NCBI GenBank assembly: GCA_961205875.1
Contig: OY540810.1
Coordinates: 39,432,001 to 39,496,000 of the forward strand
Length of the DNA stretch: 64,000 bases
Direction of reading: 5' to 3'
Source of the DNA: Sialis fuliginosa
Taxonomy: Eukaryota > Arthropoda > Insecta > Megaloptera > Sialidae
The translations under genes and the position numbers were made by a program. The number at the start of each line of letters is the position of its first letter. Positions within the stretch are counted from its first letter, which is position 1. The notes under the pieces were generated by a model. That model ran no database searches. It saw nothing but the letters and a program-made list of their open reading frames with translations, and was not told where the DNA came from. Of the stretch, positions 31,264 to 42,868 are shown piece after piece.

Positions 31264-31795
31264 AGGTACTGGCACCAGTCTTGGATATGACCCCAGTAAT
31301 GGCTATTTTTAAATTAAATGTACTGAATTAGAAATATTTGCTGATATTTGATTACTACCATTTCTGAATATTAATCTATATACATTTAACTGTCTTACAG
31401 CATGATTTGATGACAATCGGCCAATAGGTGCCAAAATGGTGGACTTTTAAACTGATTATTAGTATAATGTATTTATTAATTATTATATTTTCAAAGCAAT
31501 TGTTTTACATAGTTTCAAATTTGACGATTCTTTCTTTTATATCTTTTGTGTTGTACTTATCATTTTGTAATCATTCACTGCATGTTCATTACTGATTTTA
31601 CTTTGTCCACTACTGGAGAAAAAACATAAACAAATTAAATGGTTATAATAAAAAAAAAACACACTATATTTGCGGACTTTGGTAATTAATTTTTTTATTT
31701 GTAACATGAGTTCGTGAGAATTACAAAAAAAATCCCGTCAAAAACAAAAACAGTAAACCTTGCTCTTATAGCGGCCATAACTGGTGCCAGTAGTT
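31264..31795 (+). mobile_element. AGGTACTGGCACCA-family MITE, full copy
   Basis: AGGTACTGGCACCAGTCTTG opens the copy and ACTGGTGCCAGTAGTT closes it, both next to TA. Interior order is the reverse of the 4634 copy: CCCCAGTAATGGC, GATGACAATCGGCCAATAGG, CATGAGTTCGTGAG, CTCTTATAGCGGCCATAA. Confidence 0.9.
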
Positions 31796-31814
31796 TAGAT
31801 GGTTACCGGTTATC

Positions 31815-31910
31815 TATGAAAAGCTTCGATTTTAGATTCAGGTTCGTTGACTTTGAAATATAGCGGTTGGGTTTCGGATTCGGGTTCAGGTTCAGGGTCC
31901 CTGGTTACAA
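31815..31910 (+). repeat. Fragment of the GGTTCGGGTTC hAT-like element
   Basis: TTGACTTTGAAATATAGCGG followed by TTCGGATTCGGGTTCAGG matches 43360-43410 of the element at 42869-43461. Neither terminal repeat is kept. Confidence 0.7.
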
Positions 31911-32344
31911 TATATGCAGATGTAACTCGATAAGATTTTATTAACATGAAAATGAGACTAATTTTAAGATAACGAAGTCATTTTTTACAAAAATAAACGT
32001 ATATTCATTTTAAGTGTATGCTATTCTAGTCTAAATTATTTTCTGTAATTCGTCAGAATCTGACAAATTGAGATTGTCACAAAAACAAAAAGTTGGAATA
32101 AATGAATGAACAAGTAACTTGGAGAAAAATAAAGATCTTAAGAAAAGACTACAACAGATAACATTAATCGTGAGTTTTACTAATTATGTACAAAGCCAAA
32201 GGCCGTTTCTCTTGTTATACTTTTCAAGTATCCAATAATGAATTCTGAATTAATATTCATCAATTAGTATTATTAATATTCAGATATGTATTTCGTAAAT
32301 GATGCTATACATATATAAATGTATATAAGAATGTAGATCTTAAC
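31911..32344. other. Unassigned intronic DNA
   Basis: Nothing recognised beyond ATACATATATAAATG-type simple sequence. Confidence 0.4.
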
Positions 32345-32428
32345 AGTGCCTTCCAAAAGTTCTGGGCCACCTAAATACCTCTTGAATGGTTTGATTGAAA
32401 ATAGGGATACAATGGGATCACAAAGTCT
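32345..32428 (+). mobile_element. Isolated Tc1-like end
   Basis: ACAGTGCCTTCCAAAAGTTC then TGGGCCACCTAAATACC has the style of a Tc1/mariner terminal repeat (CAGTGCCTTCC). No matching right end was found in the window, so this is a truncated remnant abutting the next element. Confidence 0.45.
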
Positions 32429-33867
32429 GTACACGGAGAGAAAAATCTTAGAAAAATTACTGTGCTCTGCACTATAAACGATGTGCGAAAGTCGAATATG
32501 GTCAATTTTATACGGTAAAATAAGAAAAATTAAAATTCATAATATAAAAAGTAAAGGACACAATATTATTTTTTAAAATACAGGCCAGCGAAATTTATAA
32601 AACAGCACAGTAAAAAGTTCCTATCTCGACAAATTTGTATTTTTTAATTGTTTTTCTTAAAAAAAATGCTATTTAAGTTGATGTAAATTATTAGGCGGTC
32701 TGATAAATTTTACAATACTGACTTATAAAATTCAATGATATTTCAAAGATATCTGGCAAAAGCAGAAAGAAAGAAAAAGACAGAAGATACCAATTATGTT
32801 GAAAACACAAAAACTAAAAATGTGATATCTCATTAACTGTTTATCGTGGAGATGTATGTATGGTTTTATTTTGTTTGTAAAACGATTCTCTAAAAATCAT
32901 ACGCATCATGTCTAGATCTCAGATTTATGGTTTTCGATATATCTTAATAGAAAGTTAGGATATAAAGCAAATTTTACTATCAGCATAAACAAGGTAGTAA
33001 GGTTCGAGTACAGTCGGCTATTTTCGATTTCCGACGGCGTATAAGCTGACAGTTACATACTTGTATTGGAATGTATTATTTGTTTTAAAAGTACATATTG
33101 TAATTGTGTAGTGTTTTCTATTTTAAAGATATTTTTCTATGTTATCGTGATTTTAAAGTATTATATTTTAATTTATATTAAAAAGTGTTGTGAATAATAT
33201 TAAAGCGGGAAATGTAGCATATTTAGATTCAAAATGGCTATGATTGTTTTTTTTTTATTAAAATTATTGTTTTGTGCGAATTTAAAATGAAAGTGGGTGT
33301 TAAATGTTTTACAATAATGTTTTGTTCGGTTTTAATGTGTTATTTTTAGAAGTTTTATTTGTAAAATAAGTTTTGACAGATATAGGTTAGTTTAGATTTT
33401 AGATATTAAAAATACGTTATTTTATATTTAATTTGTTCTGTGAATCGGTCTCTTTGCACATGTATTGGTTGTCATATCTTTATGTAAATTGTTCTACAAC
33501 TATATTTGTAAACTATTATTAATTGTAAAATTCAAAACAATGTATATTATATAAATAAATCGATAACTTTCTTAAAATGAAATTGCTTTTTATTGTTTTT
33601 ACCTTTCTGTTTGAAAAAAAAAATAATAAGCTATAGAAATTTTACTGAATCGGTAAGGCAGTTTTCTGATACAGCATTACCATGCTAGCACCGTAATTTT
33701 TAGCGTGATAAAAAAGCAATTTATATAATGTAAGCACTGATAATTTTTATATGGACGTATAAATATTTTTTACTTGTATCGTCGATTGCGCACGCATTAT
33801 AAGAGAGCACTGTAATTTTTCTAAGATTTTCTGTATAAAAATTATCATGACTTTTCTCTCTGTGTAC
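32429..33867. mobile_element. Inverted-repeat element, ACACGGAGAGAAAA ends
   Basis: GTACACGGAGAGAAAAATCT, then TAGAAAAATTACTGTGCTCT at the left is inverted at 33785-33867, where about 30 extra bases separate the two blocks. The outermost GTAC is present at both ends and may be part of the end or a 4-bp duplication. The right end lies inside a reverse-transcriptase fragment. The 1.4-kb interior has no recognised gene; bases 33000-33050 (GTTCGAGTACAGTCGGC) are the only GC-richer part. Confidence 0.65.
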
Positions 33868-34105
33868 CGCTAATACCGTATATTTCAAGTTTATATAATA
33901 ACGTTTTATGATAGACGCAGTCGAACGCTTTAGTGAGATCGAAAAATAAACCCACCGTGGTCATGTTTTTAGATATACCATTTAAAATCTCGTTAACCGT
34001 TTGGAATATTGCCATATTTACTGATTTTTCTTTGTAGAACCATTCTGTTCTAGACAAATAATACCAAATTTATCAAAGAATTCGGAAAGTCTATTATACC
34101 TATAT
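33868..34105 (-). pseudogene. Non-LTR retrotransposon reverse transcriptase fragment
   Basis: The minus-strand frame gives MAIFQTVNEILNGISKN and then VGLFFDLTKAFDCV, HKTLLYKLEIYGISGT. FFDLTKAFD is reverse-transcriptase motif A, with the first catalytic Asp, followed by the usual LL.KLE.YGI.G segment of LINE enzymes. Just upstream a different frame gives NRLSEFFDKFGIICLEQN, so a frameshift lies near 34050. The YxDD region is absent: the coding part stops where the element ending at 33867 begins. Clade (Jockey-like or related) is not decided. Confidence 0.85.
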
Positions 34106-34256
34106 ATTAATAGGTAAACATCGAAAATTGTTAGGTTGGGTTAGGTTAGGTACTGTGCCATAGATGTACACAAAAAAATATGTGTGTTTGTTGTTGTTAA
34201 GGCAGGTAAAATATTAGTCAAATTTCGATCATAGTCGACGCTAGTACAATATAATA

Positions 34257-34882
34257 CAGTAAAAGCTCTTTATTCGCGGGGTATATGTTCCATAAATATG
34301 CCGCGAATACAGAAACCGTGAATACGGAATGGTAATTTATATGGGATTATAGGGGATACGTTCCTAGGTGACAAAATAAATAAACAAATACAATATAAAA
34401 AAATCAATTTAATTGAAGTTTTTGACCATATTGATTAATTATTATCTTCAGGCTTAGGCAATGGTTTAAAGAATTTTGTAATTTTAAGAACACATGTTAA
34501 ATTTAAATCAATATATTTCCTAGAGGGCTTAGTGAATCAATTTAATATTTTGTCTATTGCATAAGAATGCTATTGGGAACATTCTAACCAATTTTCATAT
34601 ATTTGGTAGCATTTTGAAATACATCCCATACATCCTTAACAACATACTTTAGGCAAAGTTGTAATAAGGTCTATTTTACTTTTTTATTAGTCCATTTGAC
34701 GGCGTTTACAAAGGATATTGGGTTGGATACCTATTGGAATCCTTTTTATTATTATGTATGTACTGATTAGATCCGCAAATAAAGAAATCTTTAGCCGCGA
34801 ATATAGGAATCGGGTCGCATTTTTTTAATCCGCGAATAGTGAAAACGCGAATGAAGGAAGCGCGAATAAAGAGCTTTTACTG
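34257..34882. mobile_element. Pogo/Tigger-like MITE
   Basis: CAGTAAAAGCTCTTTATTCG and its complement form the ends, each next to TA (34255-34256, 34883-34884). The CAGTAAAAGCTC start and TA duplication match pogo-type Tc1/mariner elements. Subterminal GCGAATA repeats occur on both sides. The interior has no transposase. Confidence 0.88.
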
Positions 34883-34951
34883 TATAATAAATACCTATAA
34901 CACACGTATAGTATTTATAACAAACAACAGACAAAAACTATGGTTATGACT

Positions 34952-35137
34952 TTCAAATACAAATCCCCTAACCATAAAAATTGTAATCATCATCGGAGTC
35001 CCATATAAATAGGCGTAGTTATTTAGATTTGTTAGTGTCTTTAGGACTCCGATGATGAAAGCATTGCTATTGATACACGTGTAATGTGTAAGTCTAAACT
35101 CTTACAATTTTTATGGTTAGGGGATTTGTATTTTGAA
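34952..35137. mobile_element. Small palindromic MITE
   Basis: TTCAAATACAAATCCCCTAA, then CCATAAAAATTGTAA is inverted at 35102-35137 with one extra A. A second inner inverted pair, CATCATCGGAGTCC (34988-35001) and GGACTCCGATGATG (35044-35057), makes a cruciform-like structure. No target duplication was identified. Confidence 0.75.
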
Positions 35138-35212
35138 GGGAAACTTGACGTACTTTCAAACATCACTTTGCGTACCCCCTGAGGTACACGTACCCTATAT
35201 TGGACACCACTG
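35138..35212 (+). mobile_element. Isolated hAT-like right end
   Basis: CGTACCCCCTGAGGTACACG, then TACCCTATATTGGACACCACTG is the typical right end of a hAT family with CAGTGGTGTCCAA ends. The left end is missing. Confidence 0.5.
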
Positions 35213-36058
35213 TTCTGCTGTATGCCTGAGCCTATTAATTAGAAGATTGTGTCCTTTTTCGAGGTAATCGATATCCATATTTTATTAATTACTTCCATGT
35301 TCTGAAAGAAATGGAAGTATTGTAATACCATCGAAAAATCGTGTCCGAGAAAATGACAAATTCTGATTGTACTAACTTCAAAACGTAAAGAAAAGTTAAT
35401 TTCCGCATGGCGGCTGTGCGTGTGTCTGTGTGTCTGTCTGTCAGGATGTAGATTTTTTTTTTTCGTTCACGATAACTACCGTAAAAATGCACCGATCTGA
35501 ATTATTTTTGGGGAAAATCTTTGTCTCAGTGAGTACTCCAGACCTATTGATTTTGGTGCTAATCGGATTAGGGGTTTTGGAAATATTCGCAATTTTGTAA
35601 CTTTTTTCGTCTAAAGAGTGAATATTGCGAGTATTATCTCACTAATTTTGATAAGATTTGGTACATTTGCAGTTCAATTGAATCTAAGGGACATTTATTA
35701 TTTGTACGTGCCTAAACAGCCATTAAAGGGATGAAAAACACACTTAAAATTTGAATTTTAAATACTAATATGTAATTAATTCATGTTGCCTTGGAAACAA
35801 ATGCAACTAAATTCAAATTGTCAAATTAGTTTTTCTACGAATGTGTTTTATGTAATAGTTATATACAAATGGCAAAAAGAGATGTAACCGTTGTAAGTAT
35901 TTATGTTTTTTTAATGTATTACGATATGTATATTCATAGTAGTAGGTTATATAAATAAAATATTTAAAAAAATGTATATTTAAAAAGATAGAAAGAACAT
36001 GGAAGTCATGAATGGTTCTCCATACCGATATTTTTTTTATATTTTACAGTCTACATGT
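35213..36058. other. Intronic DNA with repeat leaders
   Basis: Bases 35400-35480 carry GTGTGTCTGTGTGTCTGTCT in a repeat-leader style. Bases 35660-35790 (GTGCCTAAACAGCCATTAAA) resemble, inverted, the head of repeat X at 39840-39895. Bases 35985-36040 are the inverted ATGGTTCTCCATACCGATAT repeat also at 4490 and 58425. No gene. Confidence 0.45.
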
Positions 36059-36438
36059 CAGGGCCGTAACTAGAGGATTGGGGGGCCCGGGGTAAGAAGT
36101 GACAGAGCCCCCCCCCCCAGAATATACAAAAAATAAAAATTGAAGACCTTTTTTTTGGATCATAGCTTACAAATTTTATACTTTTTTTGTTTGCTTGTCA
36201 ACTAGAATTTTACACTTCTTAGAAATTTTAATGGATAATAAGTGTAAAATTAAAGTTCATAAGCCAAAAAAAGGTAATTCAAATCAAAATTAGTAATAAG
36301 TATCACGTTTTCAAGTAGCACCAAATACATTTAAAAAAATATTTAATTTACATTTTTTTTCTTGGTCACTCCAATTTTACGTTGTTTGTGGGGCGCCGGA
36401 GCACTGCCCTAGGTGATCCGATGGTTGTTACGGCCCTG
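36059..36438. mobile_element. hAT MITE, CAGGGCCGTAAC family, copy 1
   Basis: CAGGGCCGTAAC and GTTACGGCCCTG are the ends; CTACATGT is duplicated perfectly at 36051-36058 and 36439-36446. Subterminal GGGGGGCCCGGGG and a run of 13 C near 36108 are notable. A second family member lies at 42477. No coding capacity. Confidence 0.94.
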
Positions 36439-36764
36439 CTACATGTCCTAACCATCATAAAACTCGCAACAACAAAAAACTTCAACTTGTTTTTGTGTAT
36501 AAAAAATCCCCGTCTTTGTCTGCGTCCATCGCTAAAATGTTTGTGTAAAAGGATTATGCTAGTTGTTTGAAAGTTAAAAGCTGAGAAAAGTTTGTTAACT
36601 TTTCTTGTGTAGTACTAATTTTATCTAATACGTTTACATGTTGCTGATATATTTAAGAAGGTGAAGAAGAGCTCCATTCATTATTATTTGACCTACATAA
36701 TGGTTTTTAGAATAATATACATAAACGCTTTATAAGGAAAATGTTAAGATCTATGTTACACTCT
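36439..36764. other. Unassigned intronic DNA
   Basis: No feature recognised; the short open frame over 36382-36570 starts inside the hAT MITE and has no homology. Confidence 0.4.
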
Positions 36765-37440
36765 TTTAGTTTTCCGTAGAAAACTAGGAAACCTTATAGT
36801 TTCGCCATGTTCGTCCGTCCGTCCTCAAAAATTTTACTGAAAACCCAGAAACAGAAATGTTATGTGGCCCCTTTCCATAGACTGAAAAGTATATTCAAAA
36901 ATTTTTTTTCACTTAAACCATTAAGTGGGGTGTCTTTAGATAGGTCTCCTAAAATGCAATAAAAAATATTACATGACATTTTGATTTTAACCCTTCAGTC
37001 ACGATATATTTGCGTTCAAAGTCGTGATCAGAGCGTCCCCCCCCCCCCTTAATTTCTAGACTATCTATTCAAAAAATCTGAAAAAAATTCAGAATGTAGC
37101 TTTTAATTAGTACTTCCACTGAAAATTATAACGAACACTGTAAACATTATTTTTGACCCCCTGTCATAGACTGAAAATTGTATTCAAATGTTTTTTCACT
37201 TACCCCATTGAGTGGGGTATCTTTAGATAGGTCTCCTAAAATACAACAAAAAATGTTATATGACCTTTTGATTTTAATCTTTCAGTCACGATTTATTTGC
37301 ATTTAAATGTCGTTATCAGAGCGTCCTCTCCCCCCTCCTACTTTCTAAATTAACGATGCAAGAAATGTAAAAAAAATCCAGAATGTAGCTTTTAGTTAAT
37401 ACTAATATAACGGAAGATAATTTTTGATCACCCAGTATTT
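36765..37440 (+). repeat. Repeat V, longest copy
   Basis: Order: TTTCCGTAGAAAACTAGG, GTTCGTCCGTCCGTCC, then two near repeats of a roughly 300-bp module containing CATAGACTGAAAA, GATAGGTCTCCTAAAATG, TTCAGTCACGATATATTTGC, TCAGAGCGTCC and CAGAATGTAGCTTTTA (about 36870-37140 and 37150-37400). So V is internally duplicated. Copies: 1-340 (-), 27125-27840 (+). Class unknown. Confidence 0.78.
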
Positions 37441-37734
37441 TATCGTTTTCTATATTTTATATTGACTGCTCGCTGTATGAACAATTTAATTGTAAATCAA
37501 TTGAAAACTTTTAATTTAAAATTAAGTTTTACCTATAAGTTTAAAGTGTAAATAAAATGTAACGAAACTGAAATAAATTGGGTAGACGTCCATATAGAAA
37601 ATTTAAAAACAACTATGATAAATTATAACTTTCAATGGAGTTTATTTCGAAAACATAATATAGCTTCAAAACACACTTTAGAATATGTTTATTGATAACA
37701 GATTCTTATATAGGTTGGGCCATCTGTTGGTTTC
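37441..37734. other. Unassigned intronic DNA
   Basis: AT-rich; nothing recognised. Confidence 0.35.
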
Positions 37735-37880
37735 TTCCTCCCTTATGAGAATTTGAACGAAACTGAGATCTTTTAAATACTGACGAGATAAGACAAACCT
37801 TTCGTCTCGTCTACAAACAAACAAATAAACTTACAGTTCAAATACATAACCAGTATGTATTTTCGTAGAGTAACGATTTT
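37735..37880 (-). repeat. Dispersed repeat Y, copy 2
   Basis: Inverted relative of 27895-28045: GAGATCTTTTAAATACTGAC, CGTCTCGTCTACAAACAAAC and AGTTCAAATACATAACCA. Again it follows repeat V. Confidence 0.7.
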
Positions 37881-37938
37881 GTTTGAATATTTAAAATATG
37901 TTTTTTTTAATTAATTTAATTTTATTTAAAAATCTATA

Positions 37939-38339
37939 CAGTGTATTCCAAGTTGATTAAGACATAGGAAATTTAACATGAGGACAATTAGAAATGTTGT
38001 AGTAACCTTTGGTCAAATTTAACGATGTGTGATTGGTGTATTTTGAAATGCCGCCTCGAAACTAACTGATAAATTTTAAATTAATCAACAGTATTTTGTT
38101 TTCAACTTTAATAAAGAATAAAATATATTAATGAAATTAAAGTAAGCTACCTAGATAAAATTATTATATTTTTTGGCAGATATAAATTTGAAAACAAAAT
38201 ACTAATTACTATTTTATTAAATTTTGTGGTGGAATTTCAAAATGCACCAATCACACATTGTTTTTGACCAAAGGTTACTACAACACTTCTAATTGCCCCC
38301 ATGTTAAATTTCCTATGCCTTATACAACTTGGAATCCAG
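37939..38339. mobile_element. Foldback MITE, CAGTGTATTCCAAGTTG family, copy 1
   Basis: The arms run CAGTGTATTCCAAGTTGATT, ...GACAATTAGAAATGTTGTAG..., CCTTTGGTCAAATTTAAC, GATTGGTG and are inverted in the right half. TA flanks both ends. A closely similar copy is at 45070-45461. The right terminus is slightly damaged (GGAATCCAG). Non-coding, Tc1/mariner-type target. Confidence 0.9.
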
Positions 38340-38589
38340 TATATCTATATATATAAACAGTATCTTTAAAATATATGAATACATTATATTGATGTATTAT
38401 TAAAATCCATTTAACAAGAAGATTGCTTTGAACAGTCTAGACATATAATATATGAAAATAAATTGATGCTCGAGTTAGAAAGAATGTTTGTAAGCAGAAA
38501 TCTAGATAAATATTAAAATTTAATAAAATTTTATGTTCTCGCGATTATAAGTATTTCAATTCGTTTAATTTCAACCAGCTCGTATATTT
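38340..38589. other. Unassigned intronic DNA
   Basis: Nothing recognised. Confidence 0.35.
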
Positions 38590-39065
38590 TGCTTCCTCGC
38601 AATATCAAAGATACAAAAAGCTTTGTGATCGTTTTAAAATGAGACAAAAAAATTATTCTCCGATTTCAAAATTTTAAATTGATTTTTTTGTTTCAGGTCA
38701 AGGCAAACACTTTTCCTTCTGTATCTGTCTGTATGTACCCTAAATCCTTGTCACACGCATAACTTGTGAATCACTGAACCGATATGAATGAAACTTGGTT
38801 GGAAGGTTGGATCTGGTTTGACATTTACTTTGACATATTAAATGTCATTTTGACGTTTGCATAAATTTAGATTTAGATTGAAATTGTCAAAAAATTAAAA
38901 ATATACGAAAAAATAATCAGGTGCGTCTTAAGAAAAATTTCGAACCAATAGTTTTTAGTAAAATTGTATAAAAAATAAATGGTTAACTAATGCCAGGCAA
39001 TTTATCTGAAAACTTTACCGGTTTTTATTTAAATTGTTCTTTGGTGAATTTAGCACGAGAAAGCA
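38590..39065 (+). repeat. Repeat S, copy 3
   Basis: TGCTTCCTCGCAATATC to CGAGAAAGCA. Compared with copy 2 it lacks the AGATATCTCAAGAACGAC block: GGATCTGGTTTGACATTTAC joins the leader directly to a one-to-two-unit minisatellite. Confidence 0.75.
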
Positions 39066-39819
39066 CTGTGCACTGACAGATGTTTTTTTCAGATTAATAA
39101 TTTGTTAAATATGACAAAATACATAAATTTTATAGATGGTATCGTTTACCAACGACCTTTGAAATAAAACTGAAATCTTGCATATGACGTTAGGTATTTT
39201 ATTAATACAAAATTTAATTCAAAGAAATATTTCCAGATCGTAATCTAATAAGTAATTGAATTTTATACCGGGACTATGAAGGCAGAAGCGGTCTCCCATT
39301 CATCTGGTACTTTTGAACGCGCTATGATGGTATGACTGAGGGTTGTTAGAATAATCGAATTATAACACAAAGCACGAATTTGTACATATACAGAGCGTCA
39401 CGTAATTGACAGAAATTTGCAAGTTTCCTGAAGCCAATTAAACTTACTAGTCAACGAAACCTTGTGGTTCACTAATAAAATATGAAATGCATGTTTTTTT
39501 TTATACATACATGAAATGTAGGTACTGTATAACAAGCTTGGGGTGGGGTGAGACCCTTCAGGTCCACACAATCAACTTCCCAACACGGTATGATTATAAA
39601 TACTTGTATACTGATTATTTATTGTTTCCGTATAGTTTATGTGAATATTTTTATAATATGTGTATGAAAAATTTTAATGGAATTGGTCAGAAATAAAACT
39701 CACCTTTGTATTATGAATATTAGTTTTCTAATATCGTAATGTCAATATAACACACATTTTTAGAATAACTATTTTGATAATTTAAATTTAATTGCATTTG
39801 TTTTTTTAAGGCTACATGA
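39066..39819. other. Unassigned intronic DNA
   Basis: Bases 39270-39480 have higher complexity (GGCAGAAGCGGTCTCCC, CACGTAATTGACAG) and no copy in the window, so may be unique. Bases 39660-39700 share AATTGGTCAGAAATAAAACT with 4570-4600. No gene. Confidence 0.4.
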
Positions 39820-40262
39820 ATTGTAGTTAAAATTCAAATTTTGAGGGTGGTTTTCGCCTTTCACCCTTTATATGGCTGTTTAGGCAAGTATAACAAAAAA
39901 AATACTGAAATACATTTTCCATTATTTGTATTGTAGAATATTTATACTAAGTAAATCCGACCAAAAAAAGAACTTTACACTCCTTTTTACCCCCTTAGGG
40001 GTTGAATTTCGAAAAATCCTTTCTTTCAGATCATAATCACGCCAAGACGCTTCGATTGGCACCCCAACAAAGTCAATAGCATTTTTTATTTACGAGATTT
40101 CGTGAACGTAAAAAATGATACGCACATACGTACGTACAGACATCTTTCTGAAAATAGTGTAAATATACTAAAGTGATCTTGAAACATACAATTATGTTGT
40201 AATTTTTAATTTTGATTTTCGGACCGATTACAATAACTTCCAGTTGGGAAGTTAATAAAATA
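39820..40262 (+). repeat. Repeat X, uninterrupted copy
   Basis: Contains GAGGGTGGTTTTCGCCTTTC, GGCTGTTTAGGCAAG, GATTGGCACCCCAACAAAGT, CGAGATTTCGTGAACG, CATCTTTCTGAAAATAG, GTGATCTTGAAACATAC and a closing TTCCAGTTGGGAAGTTAATA. It is the reference for the split copy at 7100-9250. Class unknown. Confidence 0.7.
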
Positions 40263-40676
40263 TAGTGATCATGAAAAAATTCGAACTCGAGATTTTAACG
40301 GAATTACACGTTTTGAGGGTCCCTGAATCACGTACGACCATTATCACAATGACATATGTGTGTGTGTGTTTGTGAATGCTCTACAGCCAAAACGTTGAGA
40401 CTTACAGACATGAAATTTTAAACTTAACCCAATCGTGCCAAGCTTTACATATATGCAACAGAGCGCTTTTGTCAAGATTTTGAGTAGCTGTAAGATTATT
40501 TTAATTCGAATGGGTTTGAAATCATACTTATTTTCGAGTATTGGATTGAATACATCAACAATGCAATTACCAACGTTCTGGAGTTTTAGTATACTTAGAT
40601 AGGTATGAATTGATGACAGAGAAATCAGCAATGTCGGTAACAAAAAAAAACCGGAAACGGATGTTTACTAATGTAA
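40263..40676. other. Unassigned intronic DNA
   Basis: Contains a (GT)n stretch near 40358 and a minus-strand frame (40344-40643, 99 codons) without domain. The AATCGTGCCAAGCTTTACAT phrase at 40430 echoes the tandem repeat at 3138. Confidence 0.4.
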
Positions 40677-40930
40677 ATTTTTGAATTTTTCGAATTATTT
40701 TTGAAACGGTGCGTAGGTAGTAGAAAAAAAATATTTTAGATTAAAAGTTATAGATAATGCTCTTATCTATAATTTATGTTCTGTTTTTTTTTTTAGGAAA
40801 TAATCGATTATTTAAATTTTTTTGAATTTTTCGAATTATTTTTTAAACGGTACGTATTAGAAAAAAATGTGTTATATACAAGTTATAGAGAATATTATTA
40901 TCTATAATTTATGTCCTATTCTTTTTTTTA
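40677..40930 (+). repeat. Direct duplication of about 120 bp
   Basis: TTGAATTTTTCGAATTATTT, AAACGGTGCG and ATCTATAATTTATGTTCTG occur at 40677-40795 and again, diverged, at 40820-40930. The second block and the ACGGATGTTTACTAATGT block before it are inverted at 55040-55200, so the duplicated unit belongs to a dispersed repeat. Confidence 0.7.
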
Positions 40931-42476
40931 TCTTTTTTGAATTGACCAAAAAATAATATGTTTACGTAGTTACATAGGAAAAACTAGGAAATCGATGAAC
41001 ATTAGATTTAAAGAGCACATGGATCACACCGGGTTGATAAATCTAGCGTAGCTCATCATATGACTACATTAAACCACACAACAGATATAAATAATTTAAA
41101 ACATGCAGTAATAATAACATAAACAATATTTATTGATTGAATTGATTGAGAACTTTCTCCTTTTTTGATGTTAGTTAAAAATAGTATAACTATCAATTAC
41201 AGAAGTATATTATATTCTTTCAATTACCAATAAATATCAATTCTGTAACTAATAATCTGAGATAAAACTAAACTGTTTCCAAATGAGTTGTTTTTTAGAT
41301 GAAATCATTTTACAAATCTCATTAAATATCAATATAATAAGGAAAGTTATGTATATATACGTATATTGTCGCATAGAACACATTCTTCATGGCGGATGTA
41401 ACGCAAATTGAGAACAATATCTGAAGTAAATGGATTGTAAACGACTAGCAATTTGTAAATTGACTATATCGAAACAACAGAGAGACTATAAAAATAATCC
41501 TAACGTATTATCAATTGATAGAAAATGGAAAAACAAAATAAACTTTGTATGTTCAATAATATATTAATATTGTACACAAATAAAAATAAATTGATTATGG
41601 TACAAAAATAATAGTCACAAATATTATTATTTTATTTATTTTTATTCGAAATATTTTAACAGGCGATTAAAAAGTACCTATATCATACAGTTTGTAGTTA
41701 TTGAAAATATTGATGTTACGGTTTTTTATTTTTCATTTTTAACGCGAGATTTTGCTGTTTTTTAGTCTAATTGCAGGACACTAGGTGGCTATAAAAATAA
41801 AAATATCAGCAAAAAAGCTTCTGTAGAAAAAAATCACATTTTCATCTCGTCCTTTATATATTTTTATTTTGAAAATAGCTAATTTAGGAGTTTCCGCATC
41901 AAAATAACAAAACGAACCAATAAACCCTTTTAGGATAATTATTAAGAGCATTTGTAGAACAAATTCAGCATTATATGTCGTCCCCCACATAACTTTTTTT
42001 TTGCTTCGAAAACAGCTGATTTTGGTATTTTCGTACATGTTTAATAGAAAATGTGCATCAATCAAGCTGATCTTTTTTGGGTACTGAGTACTATATGTGA
42101 ATATAACTTTCACATAATTACAGTTTTCTTAGTTAACCCCGAAAGCCACAGAAATTTGTGAAAAATAGATAAAATGACAATTTTATTAATGAAATTATTT
42201 AAACTCAAAATCTATGATAATCAGAATTTTTCTAATTACAGTTTCTGTTAACTAAAACGTATAATAATAACTGACTAAACTTTCATCAAAATTAAAAATG
42301 GTGCAACATCTACTTTTTTATAAAGTTATAAATGGAATGACTGCGTTCTAATGTGGGTACAACAAAAAGTTATGAAATGTTTTTTTGACAACCTTCATAA
42401 CTTCATTCTTTACGTCTTTCTCAATGTAAATCATCAACTTTTTTGAATTGTAACGGAATGTTTCTTAGCGCTTGCA
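40931..42476. other. Unassigned intronic DNA, longest plain stretch
   Basis: No repeat copy or gene recognised over 1.5 kb. The 110-codon minus-strand frame (41781-42113) has no domain, low complexity and no splice context. This is one of the better candidates for single-copy intron sequence. Confidence 0.45.
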
Positions 42477-42758
42477 CAGGGCCGTAACTACAAGCTTGGG
42501 GGCCCTGGGGCAAGAAGAGAAAAATGTAAAATTGAAGACCTTTTTATTTTATTTTTAGTTGACAATCTTTTAGATTTTAATGACCTTTTTTTTTCTAGTC
42601 GACAATCTCAAGTTTTTTTATGTAATTTTTCTTATTAACTTTATTTTCATGAATAATTTGATTAACATTTTCAAGAACCAAATAAAAATAAAAGTTTTAC
42701 ACTGCCGCGGGAGCCCCCTACCTTCGGGGGCACCGCCCCGGTGGTAGTTACGGCCCTG
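42477..42758. mobile_element. hAT MITE, CAGGGCCGTAAC family, copy 2
   Basis: CAGGGCCGTAACTACAAGC and GTAGTTACGGCCCTG are inverted ends. Flanking octamers CGCTTGCA and GGCTTGCA match at seven of eight bases. Subterminal GGGGGCCCTGGGG and CGGGGGCACCGCCCCG make strong local hairpins. Confidence 0.92.
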
Positions 42759-42868
42759 GGCTTGCACTATAATACATTAAATAAAAGTAGAAGAAAATAA
42801 ATATTATTACCTACAAGCCTACAATTTATACATTAAAAATATAATATGTTGTCGAATTGAGTATCTTC

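Noticed and set aside
33000..33020. GGTTCGAGTAC as a tRNA or SINE B box
   Set aside because: No A box at the right distance and no cloverleaf could be drawn.
41781..42113. 110-codon minus-strand frame
   Set aside because: Low-complexity Ile/Phe/Lys-rich product with no recognisable motif and no context of splice sites.
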